Below are positions 15,710 to 24,241 of a stretch of 36,704 nucleotides of DNA, piece by piece. Each line of letters opens with the position of its first letter. The stretch's first letter is position 1. The position numbers and the translations under genes are program-made. The notes under the pieces were generated by a model. It searched no databases. It saw only the letters and a program-made list of their open reading frames with translations, and was not told the origin of the DNA. Source of the stretch: an uncultured Lachnospiraceae bacterium (GTDB taxonomy: Bacteria > Bacillota > Clostridia > Lachnospirales > Lachnospiraceae); the NCBI GenBank assembly GCA_944376745.1, contig CALWDR010000175.1, forward strand, positions 1 to 36,704, written 5' to 3'.

Positions 15710-17218
15710 TCACTCCTCAAGCTCTCTTACCAGATCCTTAAAGATCCTTCCACGCTCCTCATAATTGGCAAACATGCCCCAGCTGGCGCAGGCCGGGGAC
15801 AACAGCACCGCGTCGCCGGGTTCTGCGTTTGCATAACATTTCCGCACCGCCTCCTCCATGCTGTCCGCGAACAGAATATCCTCCTCCGGGAAACCGCAGT
15901 CCAGGGCGGTCTTCGCAATCTTCTCTCTGGTGGCCCCGAGAAGCACGAATTTCTTCACCTTGCCCTGGAAGGCCTCGATCCACTCCCTGTAATCGGCGTC
16001 CTTGTCGTAGCCGCCGCCGATGAGCAGGGTGGGCCATTTCATGGCGCGGATGGCCTGGATGGCGGCATCCGGGTTGGTGCCCTTGGAGTCGTTGTAAAAC
16101 CGCACGCCCCGCTTTGTGGTCACATACTCGATCCGGTGCTCCACGGCCCGGAAATTTTTCACCACCCGGCGGATGACCTCCATGGGCGCTCCGAAGCTTA
16201 CTGCCATGGCGATGGCGGCCATCACATTTTCATAGTTGTGCTTCCCGATCAGCTGAAGCTCGTCGGTGGTACACACGATCGTGTCGATTTTTGCATTTGC
16301 ATAATGAATCTCACCGGCAAAAAGGCTCACGCCCCGTCCCAGCCAGCGGGCGCTTGAGAAATAGACCACCTTGGCCGGAAGCCCCTCGCCGAAGCTTCGA
16401 AGGATGGGGTCCTCGTAATTTAGCACGCAGGTGTCAAATCCCGTCTGATTTTCCGCGATGCGCTCCTTGACGGCTATGTAATCCTCCAGGGTGTGGTGCC
16501 GGTTCAGATGGTCTGGCGTGATGTTCAATATGGCCGACACCTGGGGACGGAAGCTGTGAATGGTCTCAAGCTGGAAGCTGCTGATCTCCGCCACCGTCAC
16601 TGTGTCCCTGGTGGTCTGGTCCGCGATCCCGGTATAGGGAACCCCTATATTTCCCACCACCTGCACATCCGAAAAGGTCGCCTTCATGATCTCCCCCAGC
16701 AGCGCGGTGGTGGTAGTCTTGCCGTTGGTCCCGGTAATGGCCAGCACCCGCCCTTTGGAGAAGACGTAGGCCAGCTCGATCTCGCCCCAGATGGCGATCC
16801 CCAGCTCCCGCATGTGGTTCACCAGAGGCAGATCCGTGGGCACGCCGGGGCTTAACACCGCAATATCTATCTCTTTAAGAACCTCCTCCGGCAAAGTCCC
16901 CGCGTAAATGGGAACCGGATACCGTTCCCGCAGGGCCGGAATGTCCAGATCTTCCTTTCCGTCATAGAGCACCAGCTGTATCTGATTTTTGATCAAAAGC
17001 TCTGCGGCGGCAATGCCGCTTAAGCCGGTTCCGAACACCAGAAACCTCTTATCCCGGTACGCGTCTGGGCTCTGGGCACGATAGGGCACCTGCTCGTATT
17101 CCTCCGGGCTCTTGGCGCGGCGGGGCACCTGCCCGCAATCCTCCGGGCTCTTGGCGCGGCGGGACACCTGCTCGTATTCCTCCGCTTTATGAGACGTACT
17201 GAATGTGGTATCTAACAT
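15710..17218 (-). CDS. murD: UDP-N-acetylmuramoylalanine-D-glutamate ligase MurD, with a repetitive N-terminal extension
   Basis: MurD adds D-glutamate to UDP-MurNAc-L-Ala in the cytosol. The Rossmann-like N-terminal domain (FLVFGTGLSGIAAAELL), the ATP-binding loop ITGTNGKTTTT (GTNGKTT at 163-169), the NITPDHLNRH region and YNDSKGTNPDA are all present. At 502 residues it is about 50 longer than usual. The excess lies before residue 57, where a 13-residue unit (EEYEQVSRRAKSP and variants) is repeated about three times, encoded by a 39-bp DNA tandem repeat. No other start lies between this region and the core with a ribosome binding site. AAAAGGGG precedes ATG 17218. Confidence 0.95.
   Translation of the reverse strand: MLDTTFSTSHKAEEYEQVSRRAKSPEDCGQVPRRAKSPEEYEQVPYRAQSPDAYRDKRFLVFGTGLSGIAAAELLIKNQIQLVLYDGKEDLDIPALRERYPVPIYAGTLPEEVLKEIDIAVLSPGVPTDLPLVNHMRELGIAIWGEIELAYVFSKGRVLAITGTNGKTTTTALLGEIMKATFSDVQVVGNIGVPYTGIADQTTRDTVTVAEISSFQLETIHSFRPQVSAILNITPDHLNRHHTLEDYIAVKERIAENQTGFDTCVLNYEDPILRSFGEGLPAKVVYFSSARWLGRGVSLFAGEIHYANAKIDTIVCTTDELQLIGKHNYENVMAAIAMAVSFGAPMEVIRRVVKNFRAVEHRIEYVTTKRGVRFYNDSKGTNPDAAIQAIRAMKWPTLLIGGGYDKDADYREWIEAFQGKVKKFVLLGATREKIAKTALDCGFPEEDILFADSMEEAVRKCYANAEPGDAVLLSPACASWGMFANYEERGRIFKDLVRELEE
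17054..17184. repeat. 39-bp tandem repeat inside murD
   Basis: Two near-identical 39-bp units (17093-17131 and 17132-17170) are flanked by a degenerate unit (17054-17092) and a 14-base partial unit (17171-17184). The period is a multiple of three, so the reading frame is kept and each unit adds 13 residues to the MurD N-terminus. Confidence 0.9.
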
Positions 17219-17255
17219 GGCATTTCCCCTTTTCTATTTAAACTCGCCGCAATAC

Positions 17256-17341
17256 GCGGCCTTCCTGGCAGGCGCTTTGACAGCAGCGCCCGCGGTATGC
17301 GGTCTTCCTGGCAGGCGCTTTGACAGCAGCGCCCGCGGTAT
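17256..17341. repeat. Two tandem 43-bp repeats between mraY and murD
   Basis: Units 17256-17298 and 17299-17341 differ at a single base (gcggcc versus gcggtc near their starts). Each contains the perfect inverted repeat GGCGCT-N8-AGCGCC. The array fills most of the gap between the mraY stop (17343) and the murD start (17218), so the mRNA would carry two consecutive hairpins there. Confidence 0.9.
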
Positions 17342-17342
17342 G

Positions 17343-18308
17343 CTAAATTCCCAGCAGTCCGATCAGGCACAGGATGGCGGTGACAATGGAAAATACCGCC
17401 ACCACCCGGGTCTCGGACCAGCCGCACAGCTCGAAATGGTGATGGATGGGGGCCATCTTGAAAATGCGCTTGCCTCCGGTTTTCTTAAAATACGTCACCT
17501 GAATGATCACGGAGAAGATCTCCACCCAGTACACCAGCCCCACGATCAGGATAAAGATGGGCATCTGAAGCATGTAGGCCGTCGCGGCCACAAAGCCCCC
17601 CAGAGCCAGGGAACCGGTATCCCCCATAAATACGCTGGCCGGGTAGACGTTGAAAAGAAGGAAGCCTAAAAGCGCCCCCACCACCGCGCAGGTGATGGGC
17701 TCAATGCCGCTGCCGGTCCCGATGGCCACCACCGTAAAGAAGGTGGCGATCAGCACCGTCACGCTGGAGGCCAGGCCGTCCAGGCCGTCGGTAAAATTTG
17801 CCCCGTTGACGGTTCCGATCACCGCCAGGAACATCACCGGCACAGCCGCCCAGCCCAGATCCAGGTACAGTCCATTCTCAAATCCCCCGGTGAAAGGAAT
17901 CAGCATTTTCAGGGACACGTCCGTAAAATTCAGCAGATAGAAAACAAAAACACCGGTCACCACGATCTGGCACAGCATTTTCTGCCAGGCCAAAAGCCCG
18001 TCGGACCTCTTTAAGACCACCTTTAAGTAGTCATCCAAAAAACCGATGATCCCAAATCCCACGGTCACGAAGAGAATGGGAAGGATCTTGGGATAATCCC
18101 TGATATAGAACAGGGACGTGACGATAATCCCCGCCAGGATCATCAGGCCGCCCATGGTGGGGGTCCCCGTTTTCTTTAAATGAGATTTCAATTCCTTGCG
18201 CTCCGTCTGGCCCACCTTCAGCCTCCGCAGAAACGGAATCACCAGCGGTCCCAGCAATGCGGTAACCGCGAAAGCGATGATTACCGGAATCACAATTTTC
18301 TCTGCCAT
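17343..18308 (-). CDS. mraY: Phospho-N-acetylmuramoyl-pentapeptide transferase MraY
   Basis: MraY transfers phospho-MurNAc-pentapeptide to undecaprenyl phosphate to make lipid I at the inner face of the membrane. The 321-residue protein has about ten membrane segments and all family motifs: KKTGTPTMGG, FLDDYLK with the Mg-binding Asp pair, NGANFTDGLDGLA, FMGDTGSLALGG and the loop APIHHHFEL. It begins at ATG 18308 after AGAGGTG. It follows the SpoVD-like PBP gene by 116 bases and precedes murD, which is the order of the Bacillus/Clostridium dcw cluster except that murE is missing between the PBP and mraY. Confidence 0.97.
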   Translation of the reverse strand: MAEKIVIPVIIAFAVTALLGPLVIPFLRRLKVGQTERKELKSHLKKTGTPTMGGLMILAGIIVTSLFYIRDYPKILPILFVTVGFGIIGFLDDYLKVVLKRSDGLLAWQKMLCQIVVTGVFVFYLLNFTDVSLKMLIPFTGGFENGLYLDLGWAAVPVMFLAVIGTVNGANFTDGLDGLASSVTVLIATFFTVVAIGTGSGIEPITCAVVGALLGFLLFNVYPASVFMGDTGSLALGGFVAATAYMLQMPIFILIVGLVYWVEIFSVIIQVTYFKKTGGKRIFKMAPIHHHFELCGWSETRVVAVFSIVTAILCLIGLLGI

Positions 18309-18424
18309 ATGTTCACACCTCTTTTATTCATTTGCCAATAGAAAATCCACGGCGCGTGCTTTCTATCGTTCCTTTGCCGTCAGCCTATCAAGTATAAAAC
18401 TTTTTTTCAAATTATGCAAGCCGT

Positions 18425-20275
18425 TTATTCCGCCCCCGGTTCTCCCGCATCTTCCTCTCCATCCCCCGGTTCCGCGGTTTCGGAGGGCTCCATGCCCAGG
18501 TAAGGGAGGATATTGGAAAATATTTCCTGCACCACCGGGGCGGCGATGGTTCCGCCGTAGTAGACGCCCTTGGGATTGTTGATGATCACCAGCGCCAGCA
18601 CCCTGGGGTCCTCCGCCGGGGCAAAGCCGATGAAGGAGGATATGTAGCGGTTGGCGCTTCTGGGCAGGGTCTGGGAGGTGGCCGTCTTGCCGCCGATGGT
18701 ATAGCCCTCGATGTAGGCCCGCTTCCCGCTGCCCCCGGAGACCACCTTTTCCAGCAGCATGCGCAGGGTCTCTGAGGTCTCCTCACTGACGATCCCCGTC
18801 TGCTTCTTATAGGAAAGCTCCTCGATGAGGTTTCCCTCGCTGTCCCGGATGGACACGCCGAAATGGGGCGTCACCCGGGTCCCGCCGTTGATCAGGGAGG
18901 ATACGGTGGCGGCAAGCTGAATGGGCGTGATCTGAAAGGACTGGCCGAAGGCCACGGTGGCCAGCTCCACCTGCCCCATATTTTCCTTCCGGTGCATGAT
19001 GGTGGACGCCTCTCCCGGCAGGTCGATATTGGTCTTGGAGAGAAGTCCAAACTGGCGGAAATAGTCGTACATATTGTCAATGCCAAGCCTTAGCCCCAGC
19101 TCGATGAACACCGGATTGCAGGAATTCATAATGCCCTGAACAAAATCCTCGGACCCGTGACCGCCCACCTTGTGGCAGCGGATCTTCCTGTCCTCCACCA
19201 GCTTGAAGCCGGGACAGAAAAAGCTGTCGCTTAAGGCCACCACCTGCTCCTCCAGGGCCGCCGAGGCGGTGATGATCTTAAAGGTGGAGCCGGGCTCATA
19301 GGTGTCGTTGATGCACTGGTTGCGCCACATCTGGTTGAGGAGATTTTGTTTCTCCTCTGCGGTCAGCTCCGAGACAGTCTCTGTCCCCGTCGTATCGGAA
19401 GCCTCCGCACCCGGTTCTGCCGTCTCCGAACCATCGTCCGCTTCCGATGGCTGAATATTCAGGGTAAATGGGTCATTTAAATCAAACTCCGGCAGATTCA
19501 CCATCCCCATGATCTCCCCATTCTGGGGGTTCATGAGGATCACGGAGACGCTGTCCGCCTCCTTGGCCTCCAGCACCCTGGCGGCTGCCTGCTGGGCGTA
19601 CATCTGAATATTGTAATCCAGGCTCACATGGAGGTTGTAGCCGTCCACGGGCTCCAAACGCCGCTCTCCGGCATTTTCGATCTCCACGCCCCGGGCGTCG
19701 GTCAGCGTTAATATTTTCCCGTTGGTGCCCTTCAAATATTCCTCGTACTTGACCTCCAAGCCGATGATGCCCTGGTTGTCTCCCCCGGTAAAGCCCAGCA
19801 CCTTGGAGGCCAGGGAATCGTAGGGGTAATATCGTTTATAGTCCTCATCCACCTTTACGCCGGAAAGGCCGTAGGCTCTTATTTTGTCCCCGGTCTCCTT
19901 ATCCACATTGGATTTGACCCGCTCGATGGAGCTGTTCTTCTCCACCCGTCTGCGCACGGTTTCCTCCGGCAGATTCAGCTCCTGGCACAGCACCCGGATG
20001 ACCCGCTCCTGATCCGCAAGCTGGCTGTGGATAACGGAGATGGTGCAGACCGTGCGGTTGGTGGCAAGGACCGTTCCCGCAGCGTCGATGATCTTGCCCC
20101 GGGCCGCCTTGATGTCCCGCTCCCGCTCATGCAGATCCTCGGCCTTCCTGCCGTAATACTCGGAGCGAAAGATCATCAGATAGGCCAGTCTGGTTGTCAG
20201 GGACAAAAGCACCAGAAAGACGGCGAGGAATACAATGAATATCTTCTTCCTATTATATGTTTTATTTCGCTGCAT
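18425..20275 (-). CDS. Class B penicillin-binding protein, SpoVD-like
   Basis: This 616-residue D,D-transpeptidase has one N-terminal membrane anchor (about 11-33), a PBP dimerisation domain beginning RERDIKAARGKIIDAAG, and a transpeptidase domain with STFK at 330-333 (Ser nucleophile), SCN at 385-387 and the third motif GGKTAT at 530, where the canonical KTG is KTA. An acidic Ser/Thr/Glu-rich insertion (about 277-307) precedes the active site, and the acidic C-terminal tail contains no PASTA domain. Its position next to mraY matches spoVD of Bacillus, hence a role in cortex or septal peptidoglycan crosslinking. ATG 20275 is preceded by GAGG within a strong hairpin. Confidence 0.92.
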   Translation of the reverse strand: MQRNKTYNRKKIFIVFLAVFLVLLSLTTRLAYLMIFRSEYYGRKAEDLHERERDIKAARGKIIDAAGTVLATNRTVCTISVIHSQLADQERVIRVLCQELNLPEETVRRRVEKNSSIERVKSNVDKETGDKIRAYGLSGVKVDEDYKRYYPYDSLASKVLGFTGGDNQGIIGLEVKYEEYLKGTNGKILTLTDARGVEIENAGERRLEPVDGYNLHVSLDYNIQMYAQQAAARVLEAKEADSVSVILMNPQNGEIMGMVNLPEFDLNDPFTLNIQPSEADDGSETAEPGAEASDTTGTETVSELTAEEKQNLLNQMWRNQCINDTYEPGSTFKIITASAALEEQVVALSDSFFCPGFKLVEDRKIRCHKVGGHGSEDFVQGIMNSCNPVFIELGLRLGIDNMYDYFRQFGLLSKTNIDLPGEASTIMHRKENMGQVELATVAFGQSFQITPIQLAATVSSLINGGTRVTPHFGVSIRDSEGNLIEELSYKKQTGIVSEETSETLRMLLEKVVSGGSGKRAYIEGYTIGGKTATSQTLPRSANRYISSFIGFAPAEDPRVLALVIINNPKGVYYGGTIAAPVVQEIFSNILPYLGMEPSETAEPGDGEEDAGEPGAE

Positions 20276-20282
20276 ATAGCAA

Positions 20283-20340
20283 AACCTCAAAAAAGCAGTT
20301 ACTATAGTCTATTATGCTTTTTCTGAGGTTATGTGCCATC
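20283..20340 (-). promoter_or_regulatory. Hairpin sequestering the ribosome binding site of the SpoVD-like gene
   Basis: On the minus strand the arm at 20340-20325 (AACCTCAGAAAAAGCA) pairs with 20297-20283 (TGCTTTTTTGAGGTT): seven base pairs, one bulged G, then eight more, around a 27-base loop. The GAGG ribosome binding site (20288-20285) lies in the 3' arm, nine bases from the ATG. A T-run follows, so it could also terminate some transcripts coming from the upstream PBP gene. Confidence 0.6.
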
Positions 20341-20415
20341 CCAAAATATCTGCCTCGCCGGGCTGGGGGTGCCTGCGATTCCTGACGGCCAGAAGGGCGC
20401 TCCGCACTCCCTTTC

Positions 20416-22521
20416 TCAGCCTGTGCTGCCGTCTGCCGGGGCTTGGGTGCCGCCTCCGGGATCTTCTGTCCCGTCCGCCGGATTCTGCGCCCCATCTGCC
20501 GGGGCCTGGGTGCCGTCCCCGGTGTCCTGCGTGCCGTCCTGCGTCCCGTCCGCCGGATTCTGCGTCCCATCCGCCGGGGCCTGGGTGCCGTCCCCGGTGT
20601 CCTGCGTCCCCTCCTCAGGAATGGGCTCATCAGGATAGATATTCAGATAGGGAAGAATCTCTGTCAGAATATCCTTGGCCAGCGTCGTGGCAAACTGGCT
20701 CTGATCCTGCCGCTCCGCGTTGGCCTCGTTGACGACAACGTAGATCAGCACCTCCGGGTTCTCCGCCGGGGCAAAGCCCATAAAGGACACCAGATAGGTG
20801 TCGGCGTCACGGGGCTGCTTCTCCGCCGTTCCCGTCTTTCCGCCCATGGAATAGCCGGGGACCTTGGCGGTTCTTCCCGAACCCTCCTCCACCGCCTTGA
20901 TCAGATACCCCCGCACCGTGTCGCTGGTCTGATTGGAAATGGTCTGCTTTAACAGGGTGGGCTCCACATTTTTTACAGTGTTGCCGTTCTCATCCACGAT
21001 CCTGGTCACCAGATGAGGCTGGTAATAATAGCCGCCGTTGATGACGGAGGCGAAGGCCGACGCCATCTGCACCATGGTGACGTTAAAGTTCTGACCGAAG
21101 GAGTTGGTGGGCAGGGCCGCCGCATCCTGCTCCATACGCTCCGCCGTGTAGTACAGCGAATCCGTTCTGGCCTCTCCCGGCAGGTCGATGTTGGTCCTCA
21201 GTCCAATGTTAAATATATTCTGATAGGTAGTAAAGGTCTCGATGCCGATCTGCTGGGCCATGGCCATCAGCGCGTCGTTGCAGGAATTTACAATGGCCTG
21301 CTCCACCGTCTCGGTTCCGTGTCCTGAAGTCAGGACACAGTGAATCTCATGGCCGCCTATAAGCTCTCCGCCGTCGCAGAAATAGACCTCCGTGCCGTTC
21401 ATTTTGCCGGAGTCCAGACCGGAGGCCACCGTCAGGGCCTTGGCGGTAGACCCCGGCTCATAGGTGTAGGTAATACAGAAATTCTGCCATAAAGCGTTCA
21501 GCAGATCCAACCTGCCCTCCTCATCCAGGGCTTCTATATCCGCCTGGGTCATCTGGTGGTAATCGGCGCAGTAAGCGTTGAAAATCTCCTCGTCCCAGGG
21601 GTCGTTTAAGCTGTAGCCGGTGCTGTCCGCCATGGCGAGGATCTCGCCCGTGTTGGGGTCCATCACCAGCACCGCCGTGTTGACGCTGCCCGGTCCCTGA
21701 CGGAAGGCGTCCCGGTAAGCCTCGTCAAAGGCCTCTATCTTCTCCTCCACGATACTCTGTACATTGGCGTCCAGGGAGGTGATTAGGCTGTTGCCGTTGA
21801 CGGCATTCCGGATGGTCTGCTCCATACCGCTGTCCGCGTCCATATACCCGTAGCTTCTGCCGTTGATGCCGTTTAGTATGTCGTTGTATTGATCCTCCAG
21901 GCCGCCGATCCCCACATTTCCGGAGGTGGTAAAGCCCAGCGCCTTGCAGGCCAGGGTATCGTAGGGATAGACCCGGTCATATTCCTTCTCGAACCACACG
22001 CCCTTCACGTTGGGATTTACCTTCTTGCCCTTGTTTTTGCCCTCGGTGTAGACCTCCTCCGTCAGCTCCAGAAAGCCGCTGATCTCCTCGTAGGTCAGAT
22101 GCTTTCGCAGAACGCAGTAGGCGCTGTCCTTCCGCTCCGTCAAAAGGGTCCTAAGCTCCTCCTCGGTCACGTCCGGAAAGCACTTAAGGACAGCGGCAAC
22201 GGTGGGCTCTATGTATTTTTCGTCCTCGTGAATGACCTTGCAGTCGATGATCAGATTGTAGACGTCCTGGCTGGTGGCCAGGATCGTGCCGTTGCGGTCC
22301 ACAATATCCCCCCGCCGGTAGGGGATCGTTTTGCTGTCAGACTGCTGCTGATTCAGAACGATCTTTTCATACCGCTCGCCGCTGGTCCTCTGAATGTAGG
22401 TCAGGCGGACCATCAGGCCCACCAGCAGAACGAATATCAGCAGAAACATCACGATCAGCTTTTTCTGCATGTATCTGGAAAATTTAAAAATTCTTCGTTT
22501 TCGATTCTTCTTCGCCGCCAC
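20416..22521 (-). CDS. Class B penicillin-binding protein, FtsI/PBP2B-like, with repetitive C-terminal tail
   Basis: This 701-residue D,D-transpeptidase is the second class B PBP of the cluster. It has a basic N-terminus, a membrane anchor at about 21-43, the dimerisation domain (YRRGDIVDRNGTILATS) and the transpeptidase domain with STAK at 358-361, SCN at 413-415 and GGKTGT around 562. Residues 638-701 form a low-complexity tail of GTQ, DTGD, APADG and NPADG blocks encoded by two tandem 75-bp repeats. No PASTA domain is present. It starts at GTG 22521, 15 bases behind ftsL, with AAGAAGG upstream. Position directly after ftsL points to the septal transpeptidase partner of FtsW. Confidence 0.93.
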   Translation of the reverse strand: MAAKKNRKRRIFKFSRYMQKKLIVMFLLIFVLLVGLMVRLTYIQRTSGERYEKIVLNQQQSDSKTIPYRRGDIVDRNGTILATSQDVYNLIIDCKVIHEDEKYIEPTVAAVLKCFPDVTEEELRTLLTERKDSAYCVLRKHLTYEEISGFLELTEEVYTEGKNKGKKVNPNVKGVWFEKEYDRVYPYDTLACKALGFTTSGNVGIGGLEDQYNDILNGINGRSYGYMDADSGMEQTIRNAVNGNSLITSLDANVQSIVEEKIEAFDEAYRDAFRQGPGSVNTAVLVMDPNTGEILAMADSTGYSLNDPWDEEIFNAYCADYHQMTQADIEALDEEGRLDLLNALWQNFCITYTYEPGSTAKALTVASGLDSGKMNGTEVYFCDGGELIGGHEIHCVLTSGHGTETVEQAIVNSCNDALMAMAQQIGIETFTTYQNIFNIGLRTNIDLPGEARTDSLYYTAERMEQDAAALPTNSFGQNFNVTMVQMASAFASVINGGYYYQPHLVTRIVDENGNTVKNVEPTLLKQTISNQTSDTVRGYLIKAVEEGSGRTAKVPGYSMGGKTGTAEKQPRDADTYLVSFMGFAPAENPEVLIYVVVNEANAERQDQSQFATTLAKDILTEILPYLNIYPDEPIPEEGTQDTGDGTQAPADGTQNPADGTQDGTQDTGDGTQAPADGAQNPADGTEDPGGGTQAPADGSTG
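20457..20610. repeat. Tandem 75-bp repeat encoding the PBP tail
   Basis: Two successive blocks offset by exactly 75 bp (for example GGTGTCCTGCGT at 20521 and at 20596) encode near-identical 25-residue units rich in Gly, Thr, Gln, Asp, Ala and Pro. A shorter degenerate unit follows toward the C-terminus. Boundaries are approximate. Confidence 0.85.
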
Positions 22522-22536
22522 CGCAACCCGCCTTCT

Positions 22537-23082
22537 TTACTCTTCCGGAATGTCCTGGTACTGGTTCATGTAATCGTCGCTGTCTACCTCATAGTATATG
22601 ACCTGATCCTGGGTGGGATACACCATGCCAAGACTGTTCATGGCCGTATCCTTCACCGCCTGAAGATCCACGGAGGTCTCGATCCGGTTCCAGGCGGCGT
22701 CATTGTCCGTCCGCAGCTCCTGGATCTGGCTCTCCAGGGAGGCCACATGGCTCTTGCGGGCGCTAAGCTCCGTCTGCAGCTTGATATACACGCCGCAGAC
22801 GCCCACGGTCATGGCCACCGCCAACGTCAGAAACAGCAGGTAAGCCGGGTTCATCCGAAGGGCCCGCTCCCGGTTCAGCCGGGTTCTGCGGTCCACCTGC
22901 CGCCTGCGTTCCTGCTCTCTGCGCTCCCGCTCGTCGGGAAGGCGTCTTGGCACGGCGTTTAATTTGCGGACGGTATTTCCCTCCACATAGGCCTGTCTTC
23001 TGTCTGTCTGACGGTCTCCTGTCCGTGTTGTTCTCGTCTGTACTGTTCTTGTCTGTGCTGTCCGAACCTGCTGTCTTGTCAT
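22537..23082 (-). CDS. ftsL: Cell division protein FtsL-like
   Basis: This 181-residue bitopic protein has a long, very basic and Thr/Arg-rich cytoplasmic N-terminus with QTRT repeats, one membrane segment (about 79-99, YLLFLTLAVAMTVGVCGVYI) and a short coiled coil (LQTELSARKSHVASLESQIQ). An extracytoplasmic tail ending in acidic residues follows. This topology, its small size and the slot between rsmH and the PBP gene identify FtsL, which recruits FtsQ/DivIB and DivIC and helps activate FtsWI. Sequence conservation is too low to rest on motifs. The N-terminal region is longer than in Bacillus FtsL. Confidence 0.8.
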   Translation of the reverse strand: MTRQQVRTAQTRTVQTRTTRTGDRQTDRRQAYVEGNTVRKLNAVPRRLPDERERREQERRRQVDRRTRLNRERALRMNPAYLLFLTLAVAMTVGVCGVYIKLQTELSARKSHVASLESQIQELRTDNDAAWNRIETSVDLQAVKDTAMNSLGMVYPTQDQVIYYEVDSDDYMNQYQDIPEE

Positions 23083-23138
23083 AAACTGATGTCCCTCTTC
23101 CCTATAATTCCTGATTCAAATGCTGCCCTATCTTTCTA

Positions 23139-23189
23139 TATCCCTGCGTCTCTGGTATCCCTGCGTCTCTGGTATTCCTGTATCTCTAT
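23139..23189. repeat. 17-bp tandem repeat between ftsL and rsmH
   Basis: Two perfect copies of TATCCCTGCGTCTCTGG (23139-23155 and 23156-23172) are followed by a degenerate third copy (to 23189). They lie in the 149-base gap between the rsmH stop and the ftsL start. Confidence 0.8.
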
Positions 23190-23231
23190 GACGCTCAAAT
23201 ATCTGAACGATTGCCGCTATCACTATGACAC

Positions 23232-24170
23232 TTATGCCCGCTCAAAAACCCGGAGCTTCGCGCTCTTGGAGCGGGGATTTTCCTCTAATTCTTCTGCTCC
23301 CGGCAGTACCGGCTTGCGGGTGACCACCTTTCCCTTGGAGACGGCTCCGCATACGCAGACCGGAAAATCCCTGGGGCAGGTGCAGGGATTCTCATTTTTC
23401 TTAAAAAGCTCCTTGACGATGCGGTCCTCCAGGGAGTGGAAGGTGATGATACAGATCCTTCCCCCTGGCTGCAAAAGGTCGATCATGTCGTCCAAAGAAT
23501 CCTTTAACACCTCAAGCTCCCGGTTTAAAGCGATCCGCAGTGCCTGGAAGGTGCGCTTGGAGGGATGTCCCCCCGTGGCCCGCACCTTGGCCGGGATGGC
23601 CGCCCTGATGATCTCATTTAATTCCCCGGCGGTCTCTATGGGCTTCTCCTGCCTGGCCCGCACAATGTGCTTGGCAATGTTCCGGGCAAACCGGTCCTCC
23701 CCGTAATCCCGGATGATGTGATAAAGCTCCGTCTCGCTGTACGCATTTACCATATCCCGGGCCGTTAAGCTCTGCCGCCTGTCCATGCGCATATCCAGGG
23801 GGGCGTCCGCCTCCCGGTAGGTAAAGCCCCGTTCCGGGTCGTCGAGCTGAAAGGAGGAGACCCCAAGGTCCAGCAAAATGCCGTCCACCTTATAGATTCC
23901 TATGCCCGCCAGGGCCTCCCGCATCTGTTCGTAATTGCTGCGAAGAATGGTGACCTTCTCCCCGAAGGACCGAAGCCGCTCTCCCGCCGCCGCTATGGCG
24001 TCCGCATCCTGGTCGATGCCGATGAATCTCCCCGGTTCCTCCAGCCGCCGGCACACCTCGAAGGCATGTCCGCCTCCGCCCAGAGTTCCATCCACATACA
24101 CACCCTTGGGCCGGATATTCAGATATGTAATTGTCTCCTGAAGCAATACGGATGTATGTCTGAATTCCAT
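23232..24170 (-). CDS. rsmH: 16S rRNA (cytosine(1402)-N4)-methyltransferase RsmH (MraW)
   Basis: This 312-residue SAM-dependent enzyme methylates N4 of C1402 in the ribosomal P site. The family start [13 protein letters not shown], the SAM-binding segment [39 protein letters not shown] and the C-terminal [12 protein letters not shown] are all present. A Cys-rich stretch ([14 protein letters not shown]) near the end is typical of the family. ATG 24170 has GGGAGG four bases upstream; the frame extends to a TTG at 24194 that is unneeded. It lies 71 bases behind mraZ, as in nearly all dcw clusters. Confidence 0.97.
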   Translation of the reverse strand: MEFRHTSVLLQETITYLNIRPKGVYVDGTLGGGGHAFEVCRRLEEPGRFIGIDQDADAIAAAGERLRSFGEKVTILRSNYEQMREALAGIGIYKVDGILLDLGVSSFQLDDPERGFTYREADAPLDMRMDRRQSLTARDMVNAYSETELYHIIRDYGEDRFARNIAKHIVRARQEKPIETAGELNEIIRAAIPAKVRATGGHPSKRTFQALRIALNRELEVLKDSLDDMIDLLQPGGRICIITFHSLEDRIVKELFKKNENPCTCPRDFPVCVCGAVSKGKVVTRKPVLPGAEELEENPRSKSAKLRVFERA

Positions 24171-24241
24171 GGTACCTCCCGTCTTCTTTGTCAAACGCGG
24201 CCCCTTCTGCTCCGGCCCGGCTTTCGTAAGCGCTCCATGGG

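Noticed and set aside
20262..20630. 122-codon Arg/Pro-rich minus-strand frame over the PBP tail repeats
   Set aside because: It is an alternate-frame reading of the 75-bp repeats; the PBP frame is continuous with the conserved transpeptidase domain.
21889..22962. A 357-codon plus-strand open frame opposite the PBP and ftsL genes
   Set aside because: It spans two conserved minus-strand genes and their junction, and its product resembles no family; it follows from the GC-rich codon pattern of the real genes.
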